A DNA stretch of 64,000 nt. Origin: Nothophaeocryptopus gaeumannii (taxonomy: Eukaryota > Ascomycota > Dothideomycetes > Mycosphaerellales > Mycosphaerellaceae). The DNA is taken from assembly GCA_031771865.1 (NCBI GenBank), contig JASISA010000001.1:2108001-2172000 (forward strand), read 5' to 3'. Position 1 is the first letter of the stretch. Every line of letters begins with the position of its first letter. Positions 11,001 to 20,623 of this stretch are shown piece by piece. The translations under genes were made by a program, and so were the position numbers. The notes beneath the pieces are model-generated. The model worked only from the letters and a program-made list of their open reading frames with translations, searched no databases and was not told where the DNA came from.

Positions 11001-11333
11001 GTCGGCCACGCCTTTCCCCCCCACGAACCACCCTCCGACATCTTTCTCGGTGCCCTTGAAAGCCGCGACGTTCCATGTCCCAATCTTGATTCGCACGTGC
11101 TTCGGTCTCACATATTCTGCTCTCCGGGCGTGGACAGCCTGTGACAAGCTCTTGAGCGTCACCTCCTGATCTCCCTCCTCATGACCCTCATCGTCGTCGT
11201 CATCGGGGCCGAATTGCGGTCCAGTGGGAAACGCGCCGGGGACATCTTGCATCAGACTGCTGGTAGAGGTAGATACACTGGTCGGCCGTGAGCGCGATCT
11301 TTCCGACATGTTCGTTTCAGAATGCCGTCTCAT
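8028..11333 (-). CDS. OCRL/INPP5B-type inositol polyphosphate 5-phosphatase with ASH and RhoGAP-like regions
   Basis: The predicted protein removes the 5-phosphate from PtdIns(4,5)P2 or related phosphoinositides at membranes. It is 1101 residues from one uninterrupted exon; a second in-frame ATG (11309) could also start it. A disordered acidic N-terminus (about 1-75) precedes the catalytic domain (about 80-600). All hallmark motifs are present: NSHLAAG, WCGDLNYR, PSWCDRILY and LSSDHKPLDASF. Next comes an immunoglobulin-like ASH domain (RSLTVANTSRVPSTFSFI onward, about 640-740), then a helical C-terminus (about 850-1100) in the place of the RhoGAP-like domain of OCRL. The order catalytic-ASH-RhoGAP separates it from yeast SAC-type synaptojanins. 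Confidence 0.93.
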   Translation of the reverse strand: MRRHSETNMSERSRSRPTSVSTSTSSLMQDVPGAFPTGPQFGPDDDDDEGHEEGDQEVTLKSLSQAVHARRAEYVRPKHVRIKIGTWNVAAFKGTEKDVGGWFVGGKGVADKLTGAKIEDRRFEIEDVADQEERYERKQSTLPKGDSAAVPAGNDVGLYVLALQEVVDITAVGEALRPYTDPGVAKKWKEAMENALPTGYQLVAEQQLLGLLLLIYAAPAVAKEVKAVSTTSVGTGVFGYMGNKGAVTARIVLGETTRLVFVNSHLAAGADKTALERRNWDAQQIVNRTQFDAIRDVSDLAQTTGEKLGDEDFIFWCGDLNYRLEGIPGDDVRRLLMLHTRNQYDLSQSSAKKIENEVDQATDDVQERLNLDEAAAARRSYESSGADTLVEDKVSASEDPTSLQTTLSSLLPHDELHQQMKARKAFYDGWQEGPITFLPTYKYDPGSVGVFDSSEKKRAPSWCDRILYRTRKNKSAYDAKRREEENARKKDEQWRANGTDQAGNDDEILYDYDPDTDGADAGDYDEYDDFAEQGEPAKVMTKEGFEDVISLEYYTAHQRVLSSDHKPLDASFMLKYDAVVPDLKAKIHAEVAKELDKAENEGRPNVTVVVDQQSHASPAMSDESLPLGRSDEGVWFGDVRWAQLKQRSLTVANTSRVPSTFSFIERPVAEGQFAGIAPKWLKLKMNGVWTSSDQTSSEPVILDPGETANIDLELKITDMDEVRNLNDHGKGEIEDILVLRVENGRDHFIPVRGRWLESSLGRSIDKLVRIPEGGIRRLQGQKPKDKAKDAINAIAAATTLSDAGKSTSDPGDSLSRTTSGGTDENSAPRELFRLTEAVEELMVRVVAEWEMMNEPPPTTPTSPMFATPRSSVESSVTSTAPWDEHPAWPFDEECWAEKTSWQWEEALSQAANALDEDRAIEDSLPADLPRIQRLYVLSSLLLIFLRSMPDGVINPALWSSVDNYISETEKAKRKPSNDDQRTAIQELLSQEQSHSISFILITSMLERMIQEVSATSKPRDSIAEPPMSPGKRALGGLRRIATSKKTSAQQPIPHRELAVRALVKVFAGPMIRTFDGDKGKAASEKRKLELLEIFLKRDEPG

Positions 11334-12106
11334 CCAAGAGTCTCACACAGGTGGAGGGAGAGTGCGATGCTTGGTAGTGATGGCATCGTTCTTGCTGCCG
11401 CTGTATGAATCACTGCCACGCCTTGCCCTACAACACAACGTACATCATGTTTTGTGATCTCCTATTGCTCGGCCAGGCTGTGCAGTAGTAAGCTCTCAGG
11501 AGAGCTGCATAGACTCATGCAACCAAAATGTGTGCCTTGCCTCGTGTGATGCGTGCCAGAACAAAGACGTCAGCGGCTCAAAACGGTCTTGGCTCCGACC
11601 TCAGGCACCAAGGTGTTGATTGCCATGGTCGCGACCTTGACTCCTCTTCCATCCTCATCTCCACTCCATCAGCACGCGTCGCTTCGACCCGCTATTCTAT
11701 GTGCCCCGTGCGTCTTCTATGGGCGACAACTGAAACGACCCAATGCCACCAAAATACCTTCTTGGCGCCCACCTGTTGGCGCTTACACGCGCGCGCCATT
11801 CGCTCTGAAACCGGAACAGCTGTCGCCTCCCGAGACGAGCGAACAACATGTGTTCTTCTGTGTCGATGCTTGCGTACATCGCCACGCCGTCTGTACTCTC
11901 TCCCTGGGCGACGTTGAAACCAACAAAAACAGACCCATGATATCACATATCTTTGGCGGCTTGCCTGAGGCAACTCGTAATTCTGTGCGGAACCCTGTGC
12001 CACATGCCAGTAAACATAGAGAAGAGGAGAGGTATGAAAAGGTAGGTCGCAACCCTCAGCTCTTGCCTCCAGGAACCGTTTCATCCTTCAGTCTTTTTCT
12101 TGCTTG
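11334..12106. other. Upstream region of the 5-phosphatase; no gene supported
   Basis: A 287-codon plus-strand frame crosses this region (11553-12416), but it lacks any conserved pattern. Its 3' part overlaps, out of frame, a better coding candidate that starts near 12107. I do not call it a gene. Confidence 0.35.
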
Positions 12107-12770
12107 CCAGTCAACGCAGAATCGAGCGATTACATTTTCAATCGACCACCAACCAACCAAGATGCTCAGCTCGCTGGACGAACACCAATGCTTCAAGGAA
12201 GAGCAATACCAGCTACTCGTCCCCAATCTGGACCCTTTCAAGGAGGAACTCCGCTGCGTCCCCTCGAGATCGACCCGAACTCCCTGGCAGGAATATGAGA
12301 AGACCAGTGTCTGGAGGTCGGTTCGTACGCGGCTAAAGAGTATCAGTCCTCGAAGGCCACGACGTGCAACAGATGCTAGCACAAAGAGCCATCGCAACTC
12401 AGTTCGCCTGGTATGAGAGGCCAACATCGACTAGCTGGCTGGAGCAATACACCAGCTACATACTATCGAGACTACATGGCTGGAACCATGGTCTTGTCTC
12501 AAATCATACCAGCAGAGTGACAATGAACCTAGGAACGATTATGAACAAAAGCAGATCAGCCATGGCATAGTGAAAGGTGGCTTCAGTCGTTCCTGAAAGC
12601 AAGAAAGCATGATCATGCACAGGAGGAAGCCTTGAACAACTACATTACACACGAAAATATTGCACTGTGGTGGAAGCACATCGTGATATGTTTCGAAGTT
12701 CCGAAGGCACGCAATCAATCACGTCGAAGCAACTCCATCGGCTCCATACTACGACACGATTCGACGAACT
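12107..12770 (+). pseudogene. Possible decayed gene with C-to-T type stops
   Basis: A Gln/Pro-rich reading frame starts after a strong pyrimidine tract and acceptor (..TTGCCAG, ending 12110). A possible first exon lies at 12004-12031 with donor GTATGA. The frame reads ESSDYIFNRPPTNQDAQLAG and continues to a TGA (12296-12298). The same frame then stays coding-like through EDQCLEVGSYAAKEYQSSK, a TAG near 12378, and RLAGWSNTPATYYRDYMAGT to about 12520, where a one-base shift is needed. The first two stops can each come from a single C-to-T change (CGA to TGA, CAG to TAG). No known family is recognised. It could also be chance openness of GC-rich DNA. Confidence 0.3.
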
Positions 12771-14355
12771 GGCGGCTACCGTGACCTGAAGAGCCTCGCG
12801 TCCATCCCGGAACAATATCGACAAGCCGCTGAGAGCGAGTAGTAGCAGGACGTGGAGTGGTTGGCCATTCGTTTCACCATGTACGATGATGTACTCATGT
12901 TGTACATGTGTGGGTCGGCAGCAGAGGCCTGCATACACGCCCGCATGTACCTACTTTGGGAGGATGATACACTTGGGCGACACGCGTCTGTCGAGCAAGC
13001 AAGAAGTGTTGTTGTTGGTAGCCAGTCCAGACCTGTTGTATGTCAAGGTATGCTTGAGAACAAATGCATACTATCCAACTTTTCACAACCCCGCTGAAAA
13101 GCACTTTCACATCATGTCGTAAGTCTCTTCCGCTGATAGACAACGAGAGGTTGGAGAACAGCCTCCAGTGCAGGCCAAGCTGCGAAACTGAACTGGCTGT
13201 TTCACTGCACGCGGGCTACTCCGCCGCCTTGCCAAATGGGGGCTAAGGCGGACAATAAGGTTGGCGCCTGTACGACACGGTCCAGCTCCTTTTCGCGACT
13301 CTATAGGTCGGGTCGACCTTTCCATTGGACACTCTTGACTTCACCTCACACGATGGCGGACTTGGTGACGCCCAAAAGGCCAATTGATATCCGGAAGCTT
13401 GGTATGGCCCTTGCGCGACATCGAACGCAGAACGTTCCGACCGCACTCCCACCCCTTGAGACAAGAGCCTCACCGCATCATCGCGCGGCAACGGGTGCTC
13501 GCCAGCCTACCGGCGATCAATGTCGGCCGCCTCCCCTCTTCTACTTGGCACCCGGCTCCTTTCATCGCAAACCGCAAGCGCAGGATTGCCATTCAGGAAA
13601 TCGCCTTGCGGCATGCACTCACTGGCTCTGACGAGCTCTTGTCTCTAGCCACGGTCTAGCCCGTGTTTGCAAGAGCCAAGCACGACTTCCACCATTCCTT
13701 TGCGTCGCAGGACAGCTCCTGCTGTCACACCCAAGCAGTCACGCCTGCACTGCGAGGTCTGGTGCGGGCCTGGCGCCTACAGCCATCGTGCAGACCATGA
13801 ACCATGTCAAGCAGGGGATAATCGAGATGCAGATCTCGCCAAGGGCAAGTCTTAAAGGCGACAGGCCTTCGCACTTCACGCTTTCCAATTCATACACCGC
13901 TGTCGAGCTGCTTGTACATACTCGCTGTCTTCGAAAGACCCTTCGCCGTTGCCAGGAGCATCGTGCCATTCACTCTTTTCCCAAAGTCTCTGCGAGACCC
14001 TTGACGAGCTAGACTCTCCTTGGCTGAAGACGCTGTCGACAAAGTCAAACGACTCCGTTTGATCCTGGTGAGTGCGATTGACTTCCCTAGGTTTCTCGAA
14101 CGGTTCCACCAAACGCTTTTAATGCACTCTTGGGCGAGGGTCTGCGACGTGTATCAGACCCTGTCCAGAGCATTCAAGATCTCGAGCCATTGATCGAATC
14201 CTCACCAGAGACCTGATGGCTGATACAGACGCAGCTTGCTGCCAGTCAGCTTCACGTAAAATCGACAGTCCAACATCGCATAGCAGGCCTAGCGATACTA
14301 CAGCGCTATCACGCCCGTTACGACTCGCGTCCACTCATTATCGAAGCTCAGCACG
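12771..14355. other. Region with scattered coding-like fragments, no intact gene
   Basis: Between 13340 and 14330 several helical-looking fragments appear on the plus strand in shifting frames. One is FPRFLERFHQTLLMHSWARV (about 14075-14135), preceded by a TGA. Another, about 14235-14340, reads LIQTQLAASQLHVKSTVQHR. A minus-strand frame (14334-13876) is almost equally open, so strand and reality are both unsure. The last ~100 bp must include the promoter and leader of the AA11 gene. Confidence 0.25.
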
Positions 14356-15799
14356 ATGTTCACGAAAGCATTCTTCATTGCGGCTGCGGCCTACAGCATG
14401 TTCGCCTCTGTCAACGCACACATGGTCATCCGATCTCCAGTGCCATACGGACAGAGCTCTCTCACCAACAGCCCGCTTGAGGCCGATGGATCAGATTTTC
14501 CTTGCAAGCAAAGGTCTGGTGTCTATGACATTACGAAAATGAACAACATGCCAGTCGGCGTACCACAAAATCTGGAATTCAAAGGAGGAGCCACGCATGG
14601 TGGAGGCTCTTGCCAAGTATCCGTCACCATGGACAAGGAGCCCACCAAGGACAGCACATTCAAGGTTATTCAATCAATCATCGGAGGATGCCCTTCAAAC
14701 TCGTCCGCAAACCTTTCTGAAGATGCCGATGGCGACAATGCCTCTGTGTTCCAGTTCTCCGTTCCCAAAGGCATGCCCAATGGTCAGTACACTCTCGCCT
14801 GGACTTGGTTCAACAAGATCGGGAACCGCGAGATGTACATGAACTGTGCTGTGAGTGTTTCAATTGAAGCTCTCCTGCTTGTCTGAGGCGTTCGCTAATC
14901 GTTCCGTCTTTCGAAATTAGCCAATAACAGTTACTGGTGGTTCGGACAGCAAAGATGTCTTCAACTCGCTACCGGATATGTTCGTTGCCAACATTCCCAG
15001 CTCGCAATGCGGGACCGTCGAGAGCGAGGACTTCGTCTTTCCCAATCCTGGAAAATACGTCGAGACCGTCATGAAGACTGCCCTGGGCAGCTCAACGATC
15101 GGATCTGCTTGTGGAAAGGTAGCAGCAGCCCCAACCGGGTATGGGTCCGGTTCCGGCTCAGACTCCGGCTCCGCATCAAGCGCTCCTAGCTCTGCCGCCG
15201 CTACTCCAACGGGCTACGGTTCAGGGTCCGGCTCAGGTTCAGGCACAGAAGCCTCAAGCTCAGCAGCAGCCGCCGCTGCACCATCATACGGAGGCGCTGG
15301 AGGCGCTGGAGGCGCTGCGGGATCCAGTGCAGCGGCAGCCCCAGCACCCACAGGCTACGGCTCAGGAGGCTCGAGCTCGGGTTCAGGCAACGGTACGCAG
15401 TCTTCCCCTGCCATAGTGACCGTCACCACTATGGCAACAATCACCGCTGACAGCTCGGCCGCAGGTTCTGCTGCGCCCACTGGCTACTCAGGCGGTAGCG
15501 GCTCCTCTGGGAGCTCATCTGGCTCGGGCTCGACTGCTTCCACCGGTGCCTCGGGCTCGAGCGGATCGAATGGCACGTCTGGCACTGCATCCACGGGCAG
15601 CTGCTCAGGCGGGGCTGTCTCGTGCTCGAGCCCAGGAAGTGTTGTTTGCATCGGCAGTAGCCAGTGGGGCATGTGCGATATCAACAACTGCGCTGTTCCG
15701 CAAGCTCTATCTGGTGGGACGTCTTGCTCGAACGGTGTCATTTCGAAGCGGAATGTGCATCTCAAGTCGCACATTCGGCACATGCGAAGAAGCCTTTAA
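14356..15799 (+). CDS. AA11-type lytic polysaccharide monooxygenase with Ser/Gly linker and C-terminal X278-like module
   Basis: The likely role is oxidative, copper-dependent cleavage of chitin, outside the cell or in the wall. Exon 1 is 14356-14850 and exon 2 is 14921-15799, giving 457 residues. The 70-nt intron (GTGAGT..TTAG) has a GCTAATC branch site. A 21-residue signal peptide ends at VNA, leaving His22 as the mature N-terminus, required for the copper histidine brace. The second histidine is in GGATHGGGSC, and the AWTWFNKIGNREMYMNCA strand is the AA11 signature. Residues about 230-390 are a low-complexity linker with repeated APTGYGSGS units. Residues about 393-438 (C..GAVSC, VCIGSSQWGMC, ALSGGTSCSNGVI) match the small cysteine-rich X278 module seen in AA11 proteins. 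Confidence 0.9.
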
Positions 15800-16123
15800 G
15801 CAGCCTCTGTGCTTGCTGCTACCTGCTAGACAGGCAGACTATTGTAGATGAAACTCGCATTGGGAGAAACAGGACACGGACATTTGCCGGCCCACTGCAC
15901 ATGGATGGTACAAGCACGGCGTTGGAACACATTCATTTCATGATTGATGACGAAGGAGTCTCTGGACACAGCACGATTGACACGACCTTTGCAGTGGTTG
16001 ACAGCACGAGAAAATGAGTCAAACCAGTACTGTCGCACGTCCATACATACCCGTTGACTTTGCCGTGACGCCCCGACGCCGTCTACAGACTATAAGCCGG
16101 CGGAGGCGGCAACCTCTCCTCCC
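15800..16123. other. Convergent 3' intergenic region
   Basis: The 3' ends of the AA11 and DUF3433 genes face each other here. No further gene is supported. Confidence 0.5.
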
Positions 16124-19100
16124 TCAACATACACAAAAACGGCTCCTTCTCAACTCCCAAATGCGGTCGTCCATCAACCCCAATAAAAGACCCATATCCC
16201 CACTTCCATTCCCTCCTAACCTCTTCAGCTCCTCCTCACTAGCACCTCGCTCTCGGGCTTCGCACATCTCCCGAAACGCCCGACTCGCCGTAAAATACGC
16301 AATATTCGACGCTACCGTCCCGGGCAACCTCGGCAGAACCCGCCACGGTCGGCGAGCGTAGAACAAGATGGTCATGATGATATAGCAAGCTAGAATCGTC
16401 TCAGTGACGATAAAAGCCGGCGTGGAAAACATGATCCTCGTTTCTGGCAAAATGATTTCTCCTGGAATGGTTTGTCCGGCTGGCGCGTCTTCGAAGAGTA
16501 AGTCCTGATTTGTACCGATTAAGATGGCGAAGAGTTTTTGGTAGATAAGTGAGAGTTGTAATGCGGCGTGGTCGGGGGAGGGCACTGGTTGTGAGGAATC
16601 GAGAAGGGATGTGTCGTTTGTGCTTTCTTTGATGAGATAATTGATGAAGTCTGAGGGGTATGCGACTGCGTGCCAAGTTGAGCCCATGCTGGTGAGGAAT
16701 TGATTGGCTTGAGCCACGAGGTCCTCGCGACTGGAGGTGTAGTATGGGTCACTCGACGCGGACGATACAGTGGGGAATGTGTCTCGTAGGACATGGCCGG
16801 TGCTGTCAATCTCAACAGGCGCAGGGCCAATATAAGGAAGAGGCTTGCAGAGAAGCATAGTGTCGTTTCGGGATGTGGCTTTCATCGATGACAAGCCATG
16901 AATGTCTTTCCCTTTGCCGTCAAGCTCCCAAATCATTCTGAGCCAGCCGGCAAGGAAGTACTGGCGACAAAAGAGGTCGTCACCAGTAGAACTGTTGCTT
17001 GCGAGCATCGTCGCCATCTCGAATCCAACACGGCCTGTTTGTGGGCTCTTGATGAAGGAAAGACTATTCATCGATGAGTCTGGAGATCGAAAGTCCTTGC
17101 AGTGCCGGCTCTTGCCATCGTCGTTGAGGTATACATCCAGGGTGGCACTGCTTGCGTTGTTTGCGAATTGCAGGTCGTAGTATTCCGTGCCCGTCGCAGC
17201 TAGATGTCTGCAATAAAGCTCGGTACCTACGGCAGTCGTCTCGAAACGCAGCTTGGCACTGTGGTTCGCATTCCCTGTGTCGGCGGGGACCAAGGCCAGA
17301 CCAGGGGTCGTCCAGGCAGGCAAAGGCGTTCCTGCGGTAAGGTTCGACACCATTTGGTAGAATTGATCAGATGTTGTACCTCCTTGCCAGTCGCTGACTG
17401 AATCAGTATTGAAAGGTAATCCGGTTCCGTTTAGACTCTTGAACTTAGGTGGCTTTCTCATGTTGAGGCCTGCGACGTGTGCTATCTCTTGCGTATCCTC
17501 GTACATCAGACCACTCAGCGCAACAGACAACACATTCGCTGACAACACCGTGAAGCAGAGGGCGAAAAGCACGAAATGGCCTGCACGCAATGCTCTCCAA
17601 AACAGTAGCTGTGGCGGAAGAGAGCTGTAGTCGAGGTCGATTGAGCTTGCAGCGAATGCGGTCCCTTTGCGAAGCTGTTCGTATGGTTGCAAAATGCCGA
17701 GAAGACGATTCAGCACCAGCCAGAATGGCTCAATAAACGTAGCCAAAGCGATTGGGATGTAGTTTTCTGTGAGTTGTCGTACGAGCGTAGAATCCGACGG
17801 CAGCGGAAGACCTACTCGTGTCAGCGCAGTTTGAACATATGTGCCGATGACCTTACCCTGATTGTTACGTGCTTTCACAAAAAGCACTGCAAAGGTGATA
17901 AGAGCAGCTATTTGCAATGCGAAGAACAATGCGCCGATTGCTAGCTTCATCTCCGTTGGGCGGATCCCGCGTCTGGTATCGACTGCCTCCTGAGTATCAT
18001 CGTGTGTCGAAGGACTTCGGATCGGTGAAGCATTCTGTACTATGACTGGACTCCCTCGAGTATTGATTGCTCGCAATCGCAAGCCAGCAATACCAATTTT
18101 GTCATCATTGCTCAGCTCGAAATCGACCTTTTCTAAAGACTTATGCAAAAGAGTCGAGCTGGCATCATCAAGGTTGGAAAAGGAGTCCAAGGTCGTCGAT
18201 TGCTCATCACAGATTTCCATGAGGGTCCCTATTGTCGCTGGATCTCTTCGGAGCTTATTTTCTCGACGCGCAGTCACAAGCAGAAGCCCAGTGGCAAGGC
18301 TACAGACGATGCCCAAGAGTGCCATGGCCGCATATGCAAAGCCTGGAACGACCACAGCAGCTTGTGTTGAGTAGATCCGCTGCCCTGTAACACGCAAGCC
18401 CTCCCGCGTCTCGTTTCGCCACTCTACAATTATGATTTCTGCTAGCCGGCGGGCAAACAGCAAGCGATATGCAGACTGATAAGACAGGCGGAGTGTTTCT
18501 GCATTCAAATAGTCCTCTAAAGGCTTTCGGTGGGTAGCGATAGCAAATGGAGCCGTCTTCGGAAGGTAGTCCAGATTGAGTGGGAGATCCATCAAGTGCG
18601 TCTTCTGGTCAGGGAACAAAGTAGTAGGATAGTCGGTCCTTGCTTCCGTCTCGGCTCCAGCACTCATTAGCCATTCGAAGCTGCTCGAATTGAACATGTC
18701 CGCAGGCAAGGTGGCTTTCGCTCCAATGGCTTTAGCATCAACGACGGTGTTGGAAGGCAAGGAGACAGTGGCGTTGACCTTTTGTTGATAATACGTCGGG
18801 TTACACATCAGCGCAGTTGCATTCGCAATGGAGGGATCCAGAGTCTCTTTTGAGATTGGAGACAAGTCACCAGAACGTATGGCGGCTGGGCTGCCTTTTG
18901 ACCATCGGACGAAGAATGAATGAAAGTATGAGTCGTTGCAGTCAGACGCCAGGTAGTAATCTGCCAGGCCGTTCTGGTTCTGATATCCAACGTAGATCGT
19001 ATCGTACGGTTTGGTGGTGTCATTGCCTCCAAGAGGGCGATATGGAGGAGCGTAGAAGCTGCAGCCGCCTGATGAGTTGTAGTACATGGAGCCAGAATTG

Positions 19101-19939
19101 AACCATGGGACAACCGTCTCGCACGTGACGTCGACACTGTACGATGTTGTTTGCCCAGAGTATGTAACATTCGTTTCTCCGCTGGACGTAGCCTCTACAG
19201 GCTCAAAAGGAGCTAGAACATACTCCTCGGTCGTGAAAGTTGGCAGAGACTCATTCAACCAGGCAATGTTGTAGACCGATTGAGCGTAGATTGCCGAGAC
19301 ATTTCCTTGGTCTCCTACTGGAATGTAGGCGCTGGAGTAAACACCACTCATCACTTCGCGGATGATGACGGTCCTTGTTGCAAATATGCCAGCTTGAGTT
19401 GGTGTCAGGCCCCAGAAGATAAGCATCATAATCACTGACGCAGAGAGTACGGACCAGTGCTTGTGCTTGAAGGCAACGAATGGCAGCGTGACCAAGAATT
19501 CCAGAGGATAGCTCAGAAGGACGGACCCGGCCCCAGTCGCTCCGCCAGGTTTTGAAAGCTGAAAGTAAGGCTCTAGTCGTTTGATATCTAGATCAGCCCA
19601 TGTCCAAAGGAAACTGTAAGTGGCAGATATGATAGTCGGCAAGTATAGATAACAGAAGCTGCTCCGAAGCGGCAAGTCATTGATGTCCTTGGCGAAAAGT
19701 ATTCCCTGGTACCGGTTGCTGATCACAAGCAGAGACGCGACCCCCACGATCAGAATAGTAGTCAGTAGTATGAGGCCAGCCAGAAAGCCAGTACGCAAGG
19801 TGATCGGCCGCCAAGGCTTGAATGAAGTAGGTTTTTGCCTCTCGTGATGACCGTCGACATGTTGTAAATCCAGCAGCTGATCTTCCTGAATTGATGTCGC
19901 GGGGAGAGCCTTGCTCGAGTGCACTTTCAGGAAAGACAT
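16124..19939 (-). CDS. Large DUF3433-family multi-pass membrane protein
   Basis: This is a 1271-residue intronless frame of the fungal DUF3433 type, whose function is unknown. The protein has two similar halves. Each contains a membrane helix group (first at about 50-75 and 93-115, second at about 660-690), an extracellular-looking domain rich in N-glycosylation sequons and cysteines, and a single helix before a charged cytosolic stretch. The central loop (about 560-650) is hydrophilic. The second half repeats the pattern with LATFIEPFWLVLNRLLGILQ, the hallmark of the family. A last helix (PAFIVTETILACYIIMTILF) precedes a short basic tail. Surface or vacuolar membrane placement is inference only. 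Confidence 0.85.
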   Translation of the reverse strand: MSFLKVHSSKALPATSIQEDQLLDLQHVDGHHERQKPTSFKPWRPITLRTGFLAGLILLTTILIVGVASLLVISNRYQGILFAKDINDLPLRSSFCYLYLPTIISATYSFLWTWADLDIKRLEPYFQLSKPGGATGAGSVLLSYPLEFLVTLPFVAFKHKHWSVLSASVIMMLIFWGLTPTQAGIFATRTVIIREVMSGVYSSAYIPVGDQGNVSAIYAQSVYNIAWLNESLPTFTTEEYVLAPFEPVEATSSGETNVTYSGQTTSYSVDVTCETVVPWFNSGSMYYNSSGGCSFYAPPYRPLGGNDTTKPYDTIYVGYQNQNGLADYYLASDCNDSYFHSFFVRWSKGSPAAIRSGDLSPISKETLDPSIANATALMCNPTYYQQKVNATVSLPSNTVVDAKAIGAKATLPADMFNSSSFEWLMSAGAETEARTDYPTTLFPDQKTHLMDLPLNLDYLPKTAPFAIATHRKPLEDYLNAETLRLSYQSAYRLLFARRLAEIIIVEWRNETREGLRVTGQRIYSTQAAVVVPGFAYAAMALLGIVCSLATGLLLVTARRENKLRRDPATIGTLMEICDEQSTTLDSFSNLDDASSTLLHKSLEKVDFELSNDDKIGIAGLRLRAINTRGSPVIVQNASPIRSPSTHDDTQEAVDTRRGIRPTEMKLAIGALFFALQIAALITFAVLFVKARNNQGKVIGTYVQTALTRVGLPLPSDSTLVRQLTENYIPIALATFIEPFWLVLNRLLGILQPYEQLRKGTAFAASSIDLDYSSLPPQLLFWRALRAGHFVLFALCFTVLSANVLSVALSGLMYEDTQEIAHVAGLNMRKPPKFKSLNGTGLPFNTDSVSDWQGGTTSDQFYQMVSNLTAGTPLPAWTTPGLALVPADTGNANHSAKLRFETTAVGTELYCRHLAATGTEYYDLQFANNASSATLDVYLNDDGKSRHCKDFRSPDSSMNSLSFIKSPQTGRVGFEMATMLASNSSTGDDLFCRQYFLAGWLRMIWELDGKGKDIHGLSSMKATSRNDTMLLCKPLPYIGPAPVEIDSTGHVLRDTFPTVSSASSDPYYTSSREDLVAQANQFLTSMGSTWHAVAYPSDFINYLIKESTNDTSLLDSSQPVPSPDHAALQLSLIYQKLFAILIGTNQDLLFEDAPAGQTIPGEIILPETRIMFSTPAFIVTETILACYIIMTILFYARRPWRVLPRLPGTVASNIAYFTASRAFREMCEARERGASEEELKRLGGNGSGDMGLLLGLMDDRIWELRRSRFCVC

Positions 19940-20623
19940 AGAGTCGTGGGAACCTCAGTCTTGCGGAATGGAAGTACAAGTAAGTCAGTAGTGCAGACCA
20001 GCTGCAAGCAACAAACCACGAGAATCAATTGTGGAAGGTATGAAGGAGCGTAGGATACCGTTTCAACTGAGCTGTCCCTCGAACTCATATCCTACCTGTC
20101 CAAATGCAGCCGAGAGGCACAGTCCATGGATGTTCGCGCTGCTCAGCCATGCTGGCGCTTCGCGGGCGCGTAGAAGGACGTTTCCCTTCAGTGCGCGGGC
20201 TAAGTCGATGAGCGACGTCGGTATTTGCACAACACCGGAAGAGAAAGGCCAGTGTGCTTTCGAAAGCCGTTAATGATAGTTAAGTGTCTGAATGACCAGG
20301 GCGCGGATGTTGATGTCGGTCGGTGCTTGGAATGGAGGATCGGAAGGTAGTGTCAAAGCAGTTTCTAGCCTGCGTTTTGATTGGCCGTTCTTCTCGGAAG
20401 CTAGCGGCTGTTGTCGACAGGGCACATTGACTTGCGGCACGGAAGTTCTCATCACGACCGGCGTAGACTTGAATTCCTTCTTTCAATTCGGACGTCAAGA
20501 TTCGCTCTCGCAGCATCTCTCAACGTTTCAGCTGGTGCTCTGTCCATCAAAGGCGTCCAATGCTGTCGTCGCTCTTTCTAACGGCTTGATTAGGTATGAT
20601 AGGCGTGTAGCCTCGACCAGTTG
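19940..20623. promoter_or_regulatory. Divergent promoter region, DUF3433 gene and Rheb-like fusion gene
   Basis: 684 bp between two divergent start codons. I recognise no defined site or additional gene. Short frames on both strands lack domain signal. Confidence 0.4.

Noticed and set aside
11553..12416. 287-codon plus-strand frame
   Set aside because: Its amino-acid pattern is irregular, with no domain. Its 3' part overlaps a more protein-like frame in a different phase.
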